A stretch of DNA of 54,782 nucleotides. Source: an uncultured Prevotella sp. GTDB taxonomy: Bacteria; Bacteroidota; Bacteroidia; Bacteroidales; Bacteroidaceae. A program made the position numbers and the translations under genes. Positions within the stretch are counted from its first letter, which is position 1; each line of letters begins with the position of its first letter. The notes beneath the pieces were generated by a model. That model saw only the letters and a list, made by a program, of their open reading frames with translations, did no database searches and was not told the DNA's origin. This document shows, piece by piece, positions 17,041 to 25,119 of this stretch. Where the stretch lies: contig CALUMB010000008.1 of NCBI GenBank assembly GCA_944321645.1, positions 1 to 54,782 on the forward strand, in the 5' to 3' direction.

Positions 17041-18204
17041 TTATCTGGTGGCGGCTACCTTGACGGCTCGTCCGCCGGCCTCCACCACGTAGACTCCGCG
17101 CTCGGGCAGCTGCACCGTGGCCTTGCCCTGCGCCGTGCCTTCGGCTATGGCGCGGCCGTCGGCGGCAAACACGCGGTAGTGGCCGTTGGCGGATATGGTG
17201 AGCGTCAGCCCGGCGAGGCTCACTGTCGGCGCGGCGCCGGCTCCGGCGTGGGCTATGGAGCTGGTGAAGTCGGCCTCCACGATGTTCTCAAACTGCCCCC
17301 AGCAGGCGTGGGCGGCGTAAGCCTCGCGGCTGCCACGAGGCACGTAGAGCGTGGCCTGCGCGTAGACGGGCGTCGGGGTTGTCAGCGGGTTCACGCCGAA
17401 CGTGTTTGGGTCTGCCTCCGGCGGCGTGGTGGCGGCCACCCTCACCTCCTTAAGCCCGGTGCAGGCATAGAATGCCTGCGGGCCGAGGTAGGTGCAGGAG
17501 GCGGGCAATTCTATCTTCTCAAGGCCGCTGCAGCCTTGGAACGCCCATGCGTCGATGCTTTCGAGCCTGTCGCCGAACGTCACGCTGGCCATCGAGTAGC
17601 AGTCGCGGAAGGCATTGGTGCCTATTGCAGTAACGCCGTCGCCGGTGTCGAGGCTCTCCATGCCGCAATAGCTGAAGGCGTCGCCCGGCACTTCCTTCAG
17701 GCCGTCGGGCAGCGTCAGGCTGTCGGCAAGGCAGTAGCATCCTTCGAAGGCTTCGTAGCCAAGCGTGGTGAGGCTGGCCGGCAGGCGGTCTATCTCAAGG
17801 TTGCTGCAGCCCTCAAATGCATAGTCGCCTATCTCCACTATGCCGTCGGGCAGCTCCATCTTGGTTAAATGGTAGCAGTCTTGGAAGGCGCTGCCGCAGA
17901 TGTTGCCGATGGTGGCGGGCAGCTCGACAGACGTGACTGTGCTTGAGGCGAAAGCCATGTAGCCAATGGCCGTCACGGTATAGTCGGCCCCGCCGTGGGC
18001 CACGGTCTGCGGCACCACTATGTCGCCCGCGTAGGGGTCGCCCTCGCTCTTGGCCACCTCCACCGTGCGGCCGTCTGCGCTCGTCACCGAGTAGCGTATG
18101 CCCCCGGCCACGAACGACTCGGCTTCGGCGACGCCTCCGCCTGTTTGCGCCATCGCGCCGCAGGCCACTGCCAGCAGCGCGGTTAGTGTAAATGTTTTCT
18201 TCAT
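17041..18204 (-). CDS. BspA-like leucine-rich repeat surface protein with T9SS-type tail
   Basis: The 387-residue secreted protein has a signal peptide (about 19 residues). About seven LRR_5 repeats (roughly residues 75-265) have the BspA/TpLRR pattern, for example VTAIGYMAFASSTVTSVELP and IVEIGDYAFEGCSNLEIDRLP. A linker follows (about 270-320). The last ~70 residues (LTISANGHYRVFAADGRAI ... LPERGVYVVEAGGRAVKV) look like a type A C-terminal sorting domain of the type IX secretion system. BspA-like proteins often bind host matrix or other bacteria. Its promoter is the second box-type promoter, and two small envelope genes follow on the same strand. Confidence 0.85.
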   Translation of the reverse strand: MKKTFTLTALLAVACGAMAQTGGGVAEAESFVAGGIRYSVTSADGRTVEVAKSEGDPYAGDIVVPQTVAHGGADYTVTAIGYMAFASSTVTSVELPATIGNICGSAFQDCYHLTKMELPDGIVEIGDYAFEGCSNLEIDRLPASLTTLGYEAFEGCYCLADSLTLPDGLKEVPGDAFSYCGMESLDTGDGVTAIGTNAFRDCYSMASVTFGDRLESIDAWAFQGCSGLEKIELPASCTYLGPQAFYACTGLKEVRVAATTPPEADPNTFGVNPLTTPTPVYAQATLYVPRGSREAYAAHACWGQFENIVEADFTSSIAHAGAGAAPTVSLAGLTLTISANGHYRVFAADGRAIAEGTAQGKATVQLPERGVYVVEAGGRAVKVAATR

Positions 18205-18357
18205 ACTGATTTTTGTATTTGGTTATTGGTAAAATCGAGGTGCATCGTTTGTGGTTCGCCGCCCCCGCCGGGGCGGTCTTTAGGGTCGCTTGCGGCGGCA
18301 TGGAGGCCATGGTGGGGCAGGTTGGGTGCCGTTGGCCGCGCTTTAGCTTATTTTTCA

Positions 18358-18412
18358 CAAAGGTAATATAATTAAGTTAAACGTTTTTACCCCTCTCGTT
18401 AACGTTTCTTAA
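18358..18412 (-). promoter_or_regulatory. Box-type promoter, copy 2
   Basis: The -7 element TACCTTTG (18358-18365, minus) lacks a -33 TTG. A box at 18389-18412 reads TTAAGAAACGTTAACG then AGAGGGGT, 23 nt upstream. The leader to the LRR gene is about 150 nt. Confidence 0.7.
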
Positions 18413-18500
18413 AATGGCGAAAAATCGCGAATCCGTCGCGGTTTGCGGGCGCGTTCTCCGCTTGAAACGGCATTTTCATGGGCAAATGGCGTGGGCGGTG

Positions 18501-18531
18501 TTTGGCGGAACGGGAAAAAATGCTACCTTTG
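18501..18531 (+). promoter_or_regulatory. Bacteroidetes sigma promoter
   Basis: TTTG (18501-18504), 19 nt and TACCTTTG (18524-18531) lie 25 nt before the lipoprotein gene start. Confidence 0.88.
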
Positions 18532-18555
18532 CATATAATAAATCAAGGTAAGACA

Positions 18556-19698
18556 ATGAGACACATACTGCTTGCCGCCGCCATGGCGGCATTGGGGCTT
18601 GCCTCGTGCAGCGAGGGCAAGTTCCGCGTAGAGGGCGCGATAACCTCCGCCGAGGACTCCGTGCTCTACTTCGAGCGCATGGGGCTTGACGGCCCCGTGG
18701 CCATCGACTCGGCCCGCCTCGGCGCCGACGGCAGCTTCGGCTTCAGCGGCGCGCGCCCCGACGCGCCGGAGTTCTACCGCCTGCGCATAGCCGGGCAGAT
18801 GGTGAACATAGCGATAGACTCCACCGAGACGGTCACCGTCAGGGCCGACTACCCCACCATGGCCGCCGCCTACGAGGTGGAAGGCTCGCCGGAGTGCGCC
18901 AAGATAAGGCAGCTCGCGCTCATGCAGATGGAGCTGCAGGGGCGCACGGTGGCGCTGGGGCGCAACGCGTCGCTCACCCGGCAGCAGGCCGCCGACAGCC
19001 TCGATGCGATGCTGCGGGCGTATAAGGACAAGGTGGCCCGCGAGTATATATTCGCCGACCCGGCCGCGCCGTCGTCGTACTTCGCCCTGTTCCAGACCAT
19101 CGGCAGCTACCTGATATTCAATCCCGACGGCGACGACAGCGACATAAAGGTCTACGCCGCCGTGGCTACGGCGTGGGACACGTTCCACCCCGGCACGCTG
19201 CGCGCCGAGAACCTGCACAACATCGCCATTAAGGGAATGCGCGCCGAGCGCATCATGAGGGCCGGCAGCGGGGGCATCGACCCGTCGAAGGTGACCACCG
19301 CCGGGCTGATAGACATCGAGCTGGCCGACAACCATGGCCGCCGGCGCACGCTATCGGAGCTGAAGGGCAGCGTGGTGCTGCTCGACTTCCACCTCTACGG
19401 CATGGAAGGCTCGCCCGGGCGCATACTCATGCTGCGCGAGCTTTACAACAAGTACCACTCGCGCGGCTTCGAGATATACCAGGTTGGCGTCGACCCCGAC
19501 GAGCACTTCTGGAAGCAGCAGACCGCCGCCCTGCCCTGGGTGTGCGTGCGCGACCCGGAGGGCGCAGCCTCGTCGCGCCTCGCCGTCTACAACGTCACGG
19601 CCCTGCCGGAGTTCTTCCTCATCGACCGCGACAACAACCTCGTGGCCCGCTCCTCGCAGGTGGACGACCTCGGCAAGGCCATCGAGGAACTGCTCTGA
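18556..19698 (+). CDS. Thioredoxin-fold lipoprotein (DUF4369-like N-domain) lacking the CXXC motif
   Basis: The 380-residue protein has a signal sequence with lipobox-like LASC (Cys18). Its N-terminal beta domain (about 25-115) is typical of DUF4369, followed by a helical linker and a C-terminal AhpC/TlpA-like thioredoxin fold (about 255-380, GSVVLLDFHLYGMEGSPGRILMLRELYNKY and ALPEFFLIDRDNNLVAR). Where TlpA/ResA proteins have W-C-x-x-C, this one has YGMEGSPGR, with no cysteine, so thiol-disulfide exchange is unlikely. The cis-proline region (TALPEFFLID) is kept. ATG 18556 is chosen because it is just downstream of the promoter and opens a lipoprotein signal. It is a single-gene unit. Confidence 0.85.
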   Translation: MRHILLAAAMAALGLASCSEGKFRVEGAITSAEDSVLYFERMGLDGPVAIDSARLGADGSFGFSGARPDAPEFYRLRIAGQMVNIAIDSTETVTVRADYPTMAAAYEVEGSPECAKIRQLALMQMELQGRTVALGRNASLTRQQAADSLDAMLRAYKDKVAREYIFADPAAPSSYFALFQTIGSYLIFNPDGDDSDIKVYAAVATAWDTFHPGTLRAENLHNIAIKGMRAERIMRAGSGGIDPSKVTTAGLIDIELADNHGRRRTLSELKGSVVLLDFHLYGMEGSPGRILMLRELYNKYHSRGFEIYQVGVDPDEHFWKQQTAALPWVCVRDPEGAASSRLAVYNVTALPEFFLIDRDNNLVARSSQVDDLGKAIEELL

Positions 19699-19740
19699 CG
19701 GGCGGCGGCGCGCAGCCGCAGCTTGTCCTTCACGACGCAA

Positions 19741-19773
19741 AGGCGGCGCACCCCTCGTTTGGATGCGCCGCCT
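19741..19773. terminator. Hairpin between convergent genes
   Basis: AGGCGGCGCA (19741-19750) pairs perfectly with 19764-19773. It lies between the convergent thioredoxin-like gene and the VWA gene. T-tracts are short (TTCTTTAAA on the plus side), so termination strength is uncertain. Confidence 0.55.
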
Positions 19774-19836
19774 GTGGTTCTTTAAAGGCCCGTTGCCTGC
19801 CGCCCGCTTTCAGGCGGTGAAGGCAATGGGCTGGTG

Positions 19837-20997
19837 CTAAGCTTCGCTGAAGGTGATGTAGAACGTGCGCTCGGCGTATGTGCGCCCGTCGGGCGACAGG
19901 ATGGTTATCGTCACCTCGTGCGCGTTGCCGTCCATGAACTCGTCTACGTTCGTGAAGCGAATCACGTAGGAGTTCTGCATGGCGCCGGTTACGGGCAGGT
20001 CGGAAAGCGTCACGCCGGTGAAGCTGCTCGATGTGTAGAGCACGGTCCCGCCAGTGTACTCGGAGATGCGCCATGGCTTTTCCCTGTATCCAATCGATTC
20101 GCTTATCGAACTGCTGGCGCTGTAGACAGTGTGGACGGTTCCCTGCGTGGTGCTCCAATTGTCTTGGCTCTTGAAGAACTCCGTCGACCACAGCTCGTTT
20201 CCAGGCTGGTTAGGCTCGTCGGTGAAGTTCACGTAAATGCGGTTGGAGCCTGTGCGGAAGTTCATGTAGCGGTCGCCGAAGCGTATGGCCTGCCCGCCGC
20301 ATTCTCCGTTGGTGTAGCCGAAGTTCGACGCTGCCGTCTGTAGCGTGCTGGCATCGCTGCCGGCGAAGCCCATGGTGCGGCTTGTGCCAGTGCTGCGGTT
20401 TAGGTATTCGCTCAATGCGTTGGCGTCGGTGAGGTTTATTGCACCGTTGACACCGTCGATGTTGCCATACCCCACGCAGCCGAAGCGCACGTCGATGTTG
20501 GAGCTTTCGAGCAGGCTGGCCCACGAAATGATGTCTCGCGCTATGGCATTGGCCTCTTCCGACATACTGCCGGAGTTGTCAACGCAGAACACGAGGTCAA
20601 CCATTGGCCTGACATTCTCTTGGTTGTCGGCGTTGTTGATTACGTCGATGCCTTTGGGCTTGCCGTCAACCTCCACCCAGACGTTCTGCCCCTGCTCGCC
20701 GGTGCCGAGCAGCCGCATCCAGCTGTAGTCGCCGGCGTTCTGCACCCCGGTCATGTCTATGCGCACTATTGCGTCGTCGCCTTCCCTCTCAACGGTGTAC
20801 TGGATGTTTGGGATGCTCGTGGTAGACCCTTCTATTTCGGGGTTGGGGCCGGCCAGGTCGTCGCTCGGAATGCCATGAGTAGACGTTGGCCTGCCGTCTT
20901 CGAGCACGATGGTGTCGTCGCCGTCGCTAAGGCACGACGTGAAAGACATTGCCAATGCCATTGCGGCGAGGCTTAGGAATGAAAGATGTCGCTTCAT
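19837..20997 (-). CDS. von Willebrand factor A domain lipoprotein
   Basis: The 386-residue protein has a lipoprotein signal (lipobox FTSC, Cys22) and an acidic, disordered-looking linker. A beta domain (about 60-130) comes next, then a VWA domain starting at about 133 with an intact MIDAS start DxSxS (D140, S142, S144 in CVDNSGSMS). VWA domains bind proteins through a chelated metal. A C-terminal beta sandwich (about 330-386) ends the protein. It starts 24 nt after the OmpA-family gene and is almost certainly co-transcribed with it, suggesting an outer-membrane anchored adhesive or structural pair. The partner is unknown. Confidence 0.88.
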   Translation of the reverse strand: MKRHLSFLSLAAMALAMSFTSCLSDGDDTIVLEDGRPTSTHGIPSDDLAGPNPEIEGSTTSIPNIQYTVEREGDDAIVRIDMTGVQNAGDYSWMRLLGTGEQGQNVWVEVDGKPKGIDVINNADNQENVRPMVDLVFCVDNSGSMSEEANAIARDIISWASLLESSNIDVRFGCVGYGNIDGVNGAINLTDANALSEYLNRSTGTSRTMGFAGSDASTLQTAASNFGYTNGECGGQAIRFGDRYMNFRTGSNRIYVNFTDEPNQPGNELWSTEFFKSQDNWSTTQGTVHTVYSASSSISESIGYREKPWRISEYTGGTVLYTSSSFTGVTLSDLPVTGAMQNSYVIRFTNVDEFMDGNAHEVTITILSPDGRTYAERTFYITFSEA

Positions 20998-21021
20998 AAT
21001 TGTTGGTGTTTAAGTTTGTCG

Positions 21022-22308
21022 TTAGAAATTGTTAAGTATGGTGAACTCCACGCGGCGGTTCATGGCGCGGCCTTCCTCGGTGTCGTTCGTGGAGAGCGGG
21101 CGCGACATTCCGTAGAAGCTGTAGGTGAGCTTGTTGCGGTCTACGCCCTTCTGGACGAGGTATTCCACCACGGCCTCGGCCCTCTGGCGCGAGAGGTTCA
21201 TGTTGAACTCCTCGGAGCCTACGTTGTCGGTGTGGCCCTTCACCTCTATGCGGCGGTTGGAGCGCTTCAGCGTCGTGGCCAGCTTGTCCAAGTAGTCGAA
21301 CGACTCCGGCTTGATGGTGCTCTTCGAGAAGTCGAACGTTATGGCGTCAACGGCGCAGATGGTCTTGCCCTCTATGCTCTCGTTCTTGGCCATGAGGTCT
21401 ATTATCTCCTCAAGCGTGTAGCACGGCTTTTCCGTCGGCTGCGGTGCCGGGGCAGGCTGCTCCGCCACCACGGGCTGCGGCGCCGGCTCGGGCTTCGGCT
21501 CGGCCTTCTTCTTGAAGATGCTGAACGGCACGGCCAGCGTGGCCCCAATCTCGAAGCCGCTCAGCTTGCGCGTGCCTTCCAGGCGGTAGTCGTGGTCGTA
21601 GAGGTTGGCCAGGTCGTTGGCCTCGCTGTCCTTCTCCTTGCTGCCGTATGTGTCGGTGAAGCCGAACTCGTAGCTCGCCTCCACGCCGAGCCACACTTGG
21701 TCGGAGGCCACGGGTATGGCGAACTTCACGCCCAGGCCCACCTGCCCGGCAAAGTAGGTCGAGGCCATGTTGGCGTCTGACAGTTCGGTCTTGTAGCCGG
21801 CCACGCTCCCGTCGTCGCCCTCGGCGATGAGCTTGATGTCGCCTGCGGTGGCGAAGCCGAGCACCGGGGCCACGAAGGCGTAGGGCCGCACCTTTGAGGT
21901 GGACTTGCCGAACTGGTAGATGAGCGGCACGCGGATGTCTACATAGCGCGAGCGCAGCGAGTAGTAGATGTCGCTGATGCCTGCCTCTTCGTAGTAGGCG
22001 TCTACGTTGCCGATGTCGGTCAGCTTGCCGCCGCGCGTCAGGAACGACACCTGCGGGCGTATGGCGAAGTTGCCGTTGCGCCCGAACTCGCCCAGGGCGA
22101 ACACCGAGAACACGCCGCTGCCGCGGTTCTTGTTCTCCGGGAAGATGTCTTCGTCGATGTCGGAGAAGCTCATGTGCGACGAGCGGTAGGCTCCGCCCAA
22201 GCCGAAATACCACTTGCTGGCGGGCGCGTCCTGCGCCGCAGCCTGCGCGGCGGGCAGTGCCGCCAGTGCCAAAGCAAAGATTGATGCTTTCATTTTCCGT
22301 TTTTCCAT
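21022..22308 (-). CDS. OmpA family outer-membrane protein
   Basis: The 428-residue protein has a signal peptide (ending near AAAQ). Its N-terminal outer-membrane beta-barrel of the PorT/OMP_b-brl type (about 30-265) is followed by a Pro/Glu/Ala-rich linker (PKPEPAPQPVVAEQPAP) and a C-terminal OmpA-like peptidoglycan-binding domain (about 315-428, FDFSKSTIKPESFDYLDKLA, GHTDNVGSEEFNMNLSRQRA and NRRVEF). It links the outer membrane to peptidoglycan. An internal start at 22293 would shorten the N-terminus by five residues; 22308 keeps the Lys-rich n-region. Its promoter is the third box-type promoter, and it leads the operon with the VWA lipoprotein. Confidence 0.92.
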   Translation of the reverse strand: MEKRKMKASIFALALAALPAAQAAAQDAPASKWYFGLGGAYRSSHMSFSDIDEDIFPENKNRGSGVFSVFALGEFGRNGNFAIRPQVSFLTRGGKLTDIGNVDAYYEEAGISDIYYSLRSRYVDIRVPLIYQFGKSTSKVRPYAFVAPVLGFATAGDIKLIAEGDDGSVAGYKTELSDANMASTYFAGQVGLGVKFAIPVASDQVWLGVEASYEFGFTDTYGSKEKDSEANDLANLYDHDYRLEGTRKLSGFEIGATLAVPFSIFKKKAEPKPEPAPQPVVAEQPAPAPQPTEKPCYTLEEIIDLMAKNESIEGKTICAVDAITFDFSKSTIKPESFDYLDKLATTLKRSNRRIEVKGHTDNVGSEEFNMNLSRQRAEAVVEYLVQKGVDRNKLTYSFYGMSRPLSTNDTEEGRAMNRRVEFTILNNF

Positions 22309-22428
22309 TTGGTTGTATTGTTTGTTTGTTAAAGGTAGGTGCAAGTTTTCCTAAGCAAGACCTGTCGGCCGCGTGGCCATGAATGCAAAAAGGCGTGAAC
22401 GCGCGGCGGCCTGTTTTATCATTTCCGA

Positions 22429-22483
22429 CAAAGGTAGACAAATTAATCCACATCGTTTACCCCCCCCCGTTAATGTTTGTTAA
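22429..22483 (-). promoter_or_regulatory. Box-type promoter, copy 3
   Basis: The -7 element TACCTTTG (22429-22436, minus) has no -33 TTG. Upstream by 22 nt is the box at 22459-22483, TTAACAAACATTAACG then eight more G and a T. It drives the OmpA-VWA operon. Confidence 0.72.
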
Positions 22484-22642
22484 ATGGCTCGTGTTTTTTG
22501 TGCCAACGCGCAGGCTTGCCGGGCCGCCGGATGCAAAGGCGAGCCACTCCGCCGTTGAAATTTGCGGCGGCAAGCTGTTGCCCAAAAAGAAAAAATATCG
22601 CAAAATAATCCCGCAAGGTTATGGCTTTGGGCTTAATTTGCG

Positions 22643-22651
22643 TATATTTGC
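22643..22651 (+). promoter_or_regulatory. -7 promoter element
   Basis: TATATTTGC matches the Bacteroidetes -7 element about 85 nt before the DUF3332 gene. I see no -33 TTG at the standard distance. Confidence 0.55.
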
Positions 22652-22735
22652 AGTGCCGCCCTCCTGCGGTGCCGCCGCCATACGGCAGGCGTGAGGGTCG
22701 GCCTTTTGCATAAATGACATTAAAAACTTACGGAC

Positions 22736-23281
22736 ATGAAGAAAATCAAGATGAAAACCGCCGCGTGCCTGCTGGCCGCCGCAGTGGCGTTGACCTCGTG
22801 CGTAGGCTCTTTCGGGCTGTTCAACAAGGTGCTCGACTGGAACAAGGGGCTTAGCAACAAGTTTGTCAACGAGATTGTGTTCATACTCATTTCGCCCGCC
22901 TACGTGGTTTGCGGTGTCGTGGACGCGCTCGTCCTCAACACGGTGGAGTTCTGGAGCGGGTCTAACCCCATAGCCAAGGCCGGCCACGTGGAGAACGTGT
23001 GGGGGCGCGACGGCAAGCTTTACGCCGTGAAGACGCTCGACGACGGCTACGAGGTGACCAAGCCCACGGGCGAGAAGGTGCTCTTCACCTACGACAAAGA
23101 GCGCGACAGCTGGTCGATGGAGGCCGAAGGCCAGGAGCGCGAGCTGTTCCGCTTCAACGGCGACGGCACGATACAGGCCACGCTGCCCGACGGCTCCACG
23201 CAAAACGTTGCCCTCGACGAGCAGGGCGTGTTCCGCCTCCAGATGGCCGTGGGCGGCGGGATGTACTTCGCCGCGAGGTAA
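22736..23281 (+). CDS. DUF3332 family lipoprotein
   Basis: The 181-residue protein matches DUF3332. It has a Lys-rich n-region, a signal with lipobox LTSC (Cys22), then the family's conserved GSFGLFNKVLDWNKGLSNKFVNEIVFILISPAYVVCGVVDALVLNTVEFWSGSNP. The second hydrophobic stretch (about 47-65) may be a membrane segment or buried helix. The C-terminal half is a beta-rich domain (about 80-180). The function of DUF3332 is unknown; it is a common single-gene envelope protein in Bacteroidetes and some Proteobacteria. It converges on nhaA across the long inverted repeat. Confidence 0.88.
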   Translation: MKKIKMKTAACLLAAAVALTSCVGSFGLFNKVLDWNKGLSNKFVNEIVFILISPAYVVCGVVDALVLNTVEFWSGSNPIAKAGHVENVWGRDGKLYAVKTLDDGYEVTKPTGEKVLFTYDKERDSWSMEAEGQERELFRFNGDGTIQATLPDGSTQNVALDEQGVFRLQMAVGGGMYFAAR

Positions 23282-23297
23282 AACGAAGTTTTATCAG

Positions 23298-23491
23298 GTA
23301 AGAGTTAAGAGGGCTTTTAAGTAAGGGTGAAGAGAGCGGAGTGAAGAGGTATGATTTGCTTTAGGGCGGAGTGAATGGCGCAGAGTAATGAGGTATGATT
23401 ACCTTCAGCCGCTTCTTTTCTGCCCTAAAGCGCATCATACCTCTTCACTCTGCTCTCTTCACTCTTGCTTAAAAGTCCTCTTAATTCTTAC
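23298..23491. repeat. Long inverted repeat (73-bp arms)
   Basis: Arms at 23298-23370 and 23419-23491 are imperfect inverted copies (about 88% identical by eye) around a 48-nt loop. They contain GAGTGAAGAGGTATGAT and GCTTTAGGGC blocks. A third partial copy of the GAGGTATGATT block lies in the loop. The element fills the whole space between the convergent DUF3332 and nhaA genes, so it may terminate both. Confidence 0.85.
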
Positions 23492-23493
23492 TT

Positions 23494-24807
23494 TCACGCC
23501 TTCCTCAGCAGCGCGTAGCCTATTGCGCCGCCCGCTATCGATGCGGCGAAGATGCCCACCTTGGCTTGCAGGAGCATCTGCCCGCCGTCGAAGGCGAGCG
23601 TGGCGATGAACATCGACATGGTGAAGCCTATCGAGGCGAGGAAGCCCAGCCCCATCATGCGGCGCAGGGTGAGCTGCGCGGGCAGCCGCGCCGCGCCGAG
23701 GCGCACCAGCAACAGCGTGGCCGCCACTATGCCTATGGGCTTGCCCAGCAGCAGGCCGAGGGCCACGCCGGGCGCCACCGCCGTTGAGAAGAGCGCCGAG
23801 GCGTCCATGCCGGCGAACGAGACGCCGGCGTTGGCCAGCGCGAACACGGGCATTATGGCGAACGACACCACGGGGTGCATGGCGTGCTCGAGCCGCTGTG
23901 AGGGAGGTATGGCGCGGGTGGTGTCTTCCATCATGTCGGCTATCACCTCCACCTGGCTCTCGTCGAGCGTCGATACGCCGTTGGGGCGCAGCGAGGCGAA
24001 GCGCGACAGGTGGGCGCGGGCGCGCTCCAAGTATGCGGCCTCGGGCAGTCGTGCGTCGGCGGGGATGGCCATGGCGGCCAGCACGGCGGCTATCGTGGCG
24101 TGGATGCCCGACATGAGGAAGGCCACCCACACGCCGCCTATGCCCACCACGGCGTAGAACGCCACGCTCTTCACGCCGGCCTTGTTTGCCGCCACCATCA
24201 CGCCGAGCAGCAGCAGGCCCACGGCTATGTTGGCCAGCGATATTTCCGAGGTGTAGAACAGTGCTATTACCACCACCGCGCCGAGGTCGTCTACGATGGC
24301 GAGCGTGGTGAGGAACACCTTGGCCGCCACCGGCACGCGGTCGCCCAGGGCATAGACCACGGCCAGCGAGAAGGCAATGTCGGTGGCCATGGGTATGCCC
24401 CAGCCCCCGGCAGCGGGCGTGCCGCCGTTGAGCGAGGCGTAGATGAGCGCCGGCACGGCCATGCCTCCGATGGCCGCCCCTATGGGAAGTATGGTGTTGC
24501 GCGGGTTGGACAGCTCGCCGCCTATGAACTCGCGCTTAAGCTCCAGGCCGACCACGAAGAAGAACATCGACATCAGCCCGTCGTTAATCCAGTGGTGGAG
24601 GGAGTAGTACAGCAGCGGCTCGCCGTTGAAGACGAAGCCCACCTTGTGCTCGAACAGGTGGAACCACTCTTCCGACCACGGCGAGTTGGCCGCTGCCATG
24701 GCCACCACTATGCTCACGGCGAGCACTATCCCGGCCGACTTCTCGCGGCCCATAAACTGTTGCAGGGGCGCCACTATGGCCGCCGCCAATCCTTTGCGTT
24801 GCTTCAT
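23494..24807 (-). CDS. nhaA: Na+/H+ antiporter NhaA
   Basis: The 437-residue inner-membrane antiporter exchanges Na+ or Li+ for H+ to control pH and sodium. It has about 12 membrane segments. The paired aspartates of the ion site are D173 and D174 (LAIVDDLGA, equivalent to E. coli D163/D164), and D143 in ATDIAFSLAV corresponds to E. coli D133. It is somewhat longer than the E. coli protein (388), with an extended loop near residues 230-290 that includes a Glu/Asp-rich segment. ATG 24807 is supported by the promoter 40 nt upstream. No NhaR-like regulator gene is nearby. Confidence 0.97.
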   Translation of the reverse strand: MKQRKGLAAAIVAPLQQFMGREKSAGIVLAVSIVVAMAAANSPWSEEWFHLFEHKVGFVFNGEPLLYYSLHHWINDGLMSMFFFVVGLELKREFIGGELSNPRNTILPIGAAIGGMAVPALIYASLNGGTPAAGGWGIPMATDIAFSLAVVYALGDRVPVAAKVFLTTLAIVDDLGAVVVIALFYTSEISLANIAVGLLLLGVMVAANKAGVKSVAFYAVVGIGGVWVAFLMSGIHATIAAVLAAMAIPADARLPEAAYLERARAHLSRFASLRPNGVSTLDESQVEVIADMMEDTTRAIPPSQRLEHAMHPVVSFAIMPVFALANAGVSFAGMDASALFSTAVAPGVALGLLLGKPIGIVAATLLLVRLGAARLPAQLTLRRMMGLGFLASIGFTMSMFIATLAFDGGQMLLQAKVGIFAASIAGGAIGYALLRKA

Positions 24808-24847
24808 ATATATACTTAATGTGTGTGCCGAGGCTGCCGCCTCGCGT

Positions 24848-24912
24848 GCAAAGATAGCGTTTTTCGGGCTAATGGGCAAGCCCCGCCGCCACATTTCGGG
24901 CGGCGGGGCTTG
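24848..24912 (-). promoter_or_regulatory. nhaA promoter with palindrome at the -33 element
   Basis: On the minus strand TATCTTTGC (24848-24856) is preceded, after 20 nt, by TTG (complement of 24877-24879). That TTG is the end of a perfect 14-bp inverted repeat (24877-24890 with 24899-24912, loop 8 nt). The palindrome is well placed to act as an operator. Read on the plus strand it looks like a terminator stem, but no plus-strand gene ends here. Confidence 0.7.
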
Positions 24913-25042
24913 TTTGCCTTGATGGGCCAGCATGGCAGGCGGGGGCGGTCGGCCCAAGTTGCCGGCAGGTTAAAAAACCGCAAAAAACGCGCCGTGCCGC
25001 GTTAAAAGGAGCAAAAGCGGTGGCTGTGTAGGCGAAAAGGCG

Positions 25043-25051
25043 TAACTTTAC
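25043..25051 (+). promoter_or_regulatory. Possible -7 element for the GH127 gene
   Basis: TAACTTTAC lies 68 nt before the start codon. It differs from TAnnTTTG at the last base and lacks an evident -33 TTG, so it is a weak call. Confidence 0.35.
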
Positions 25052-25119
25052 AAGATGCAACGGCCTGCCACGTGGCGGCCGGGCAAGACAGGGGCAACAT
25101 CAACTATACACTATCTATA

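Noticed and set aside
24877-24912. Palindrome upstream of nhaA as a plus-strand terminator
   Set aside because: There is no plus-strand gene ending there; its edge is the -33 element of nhaA, so a regulatory site is more likely.
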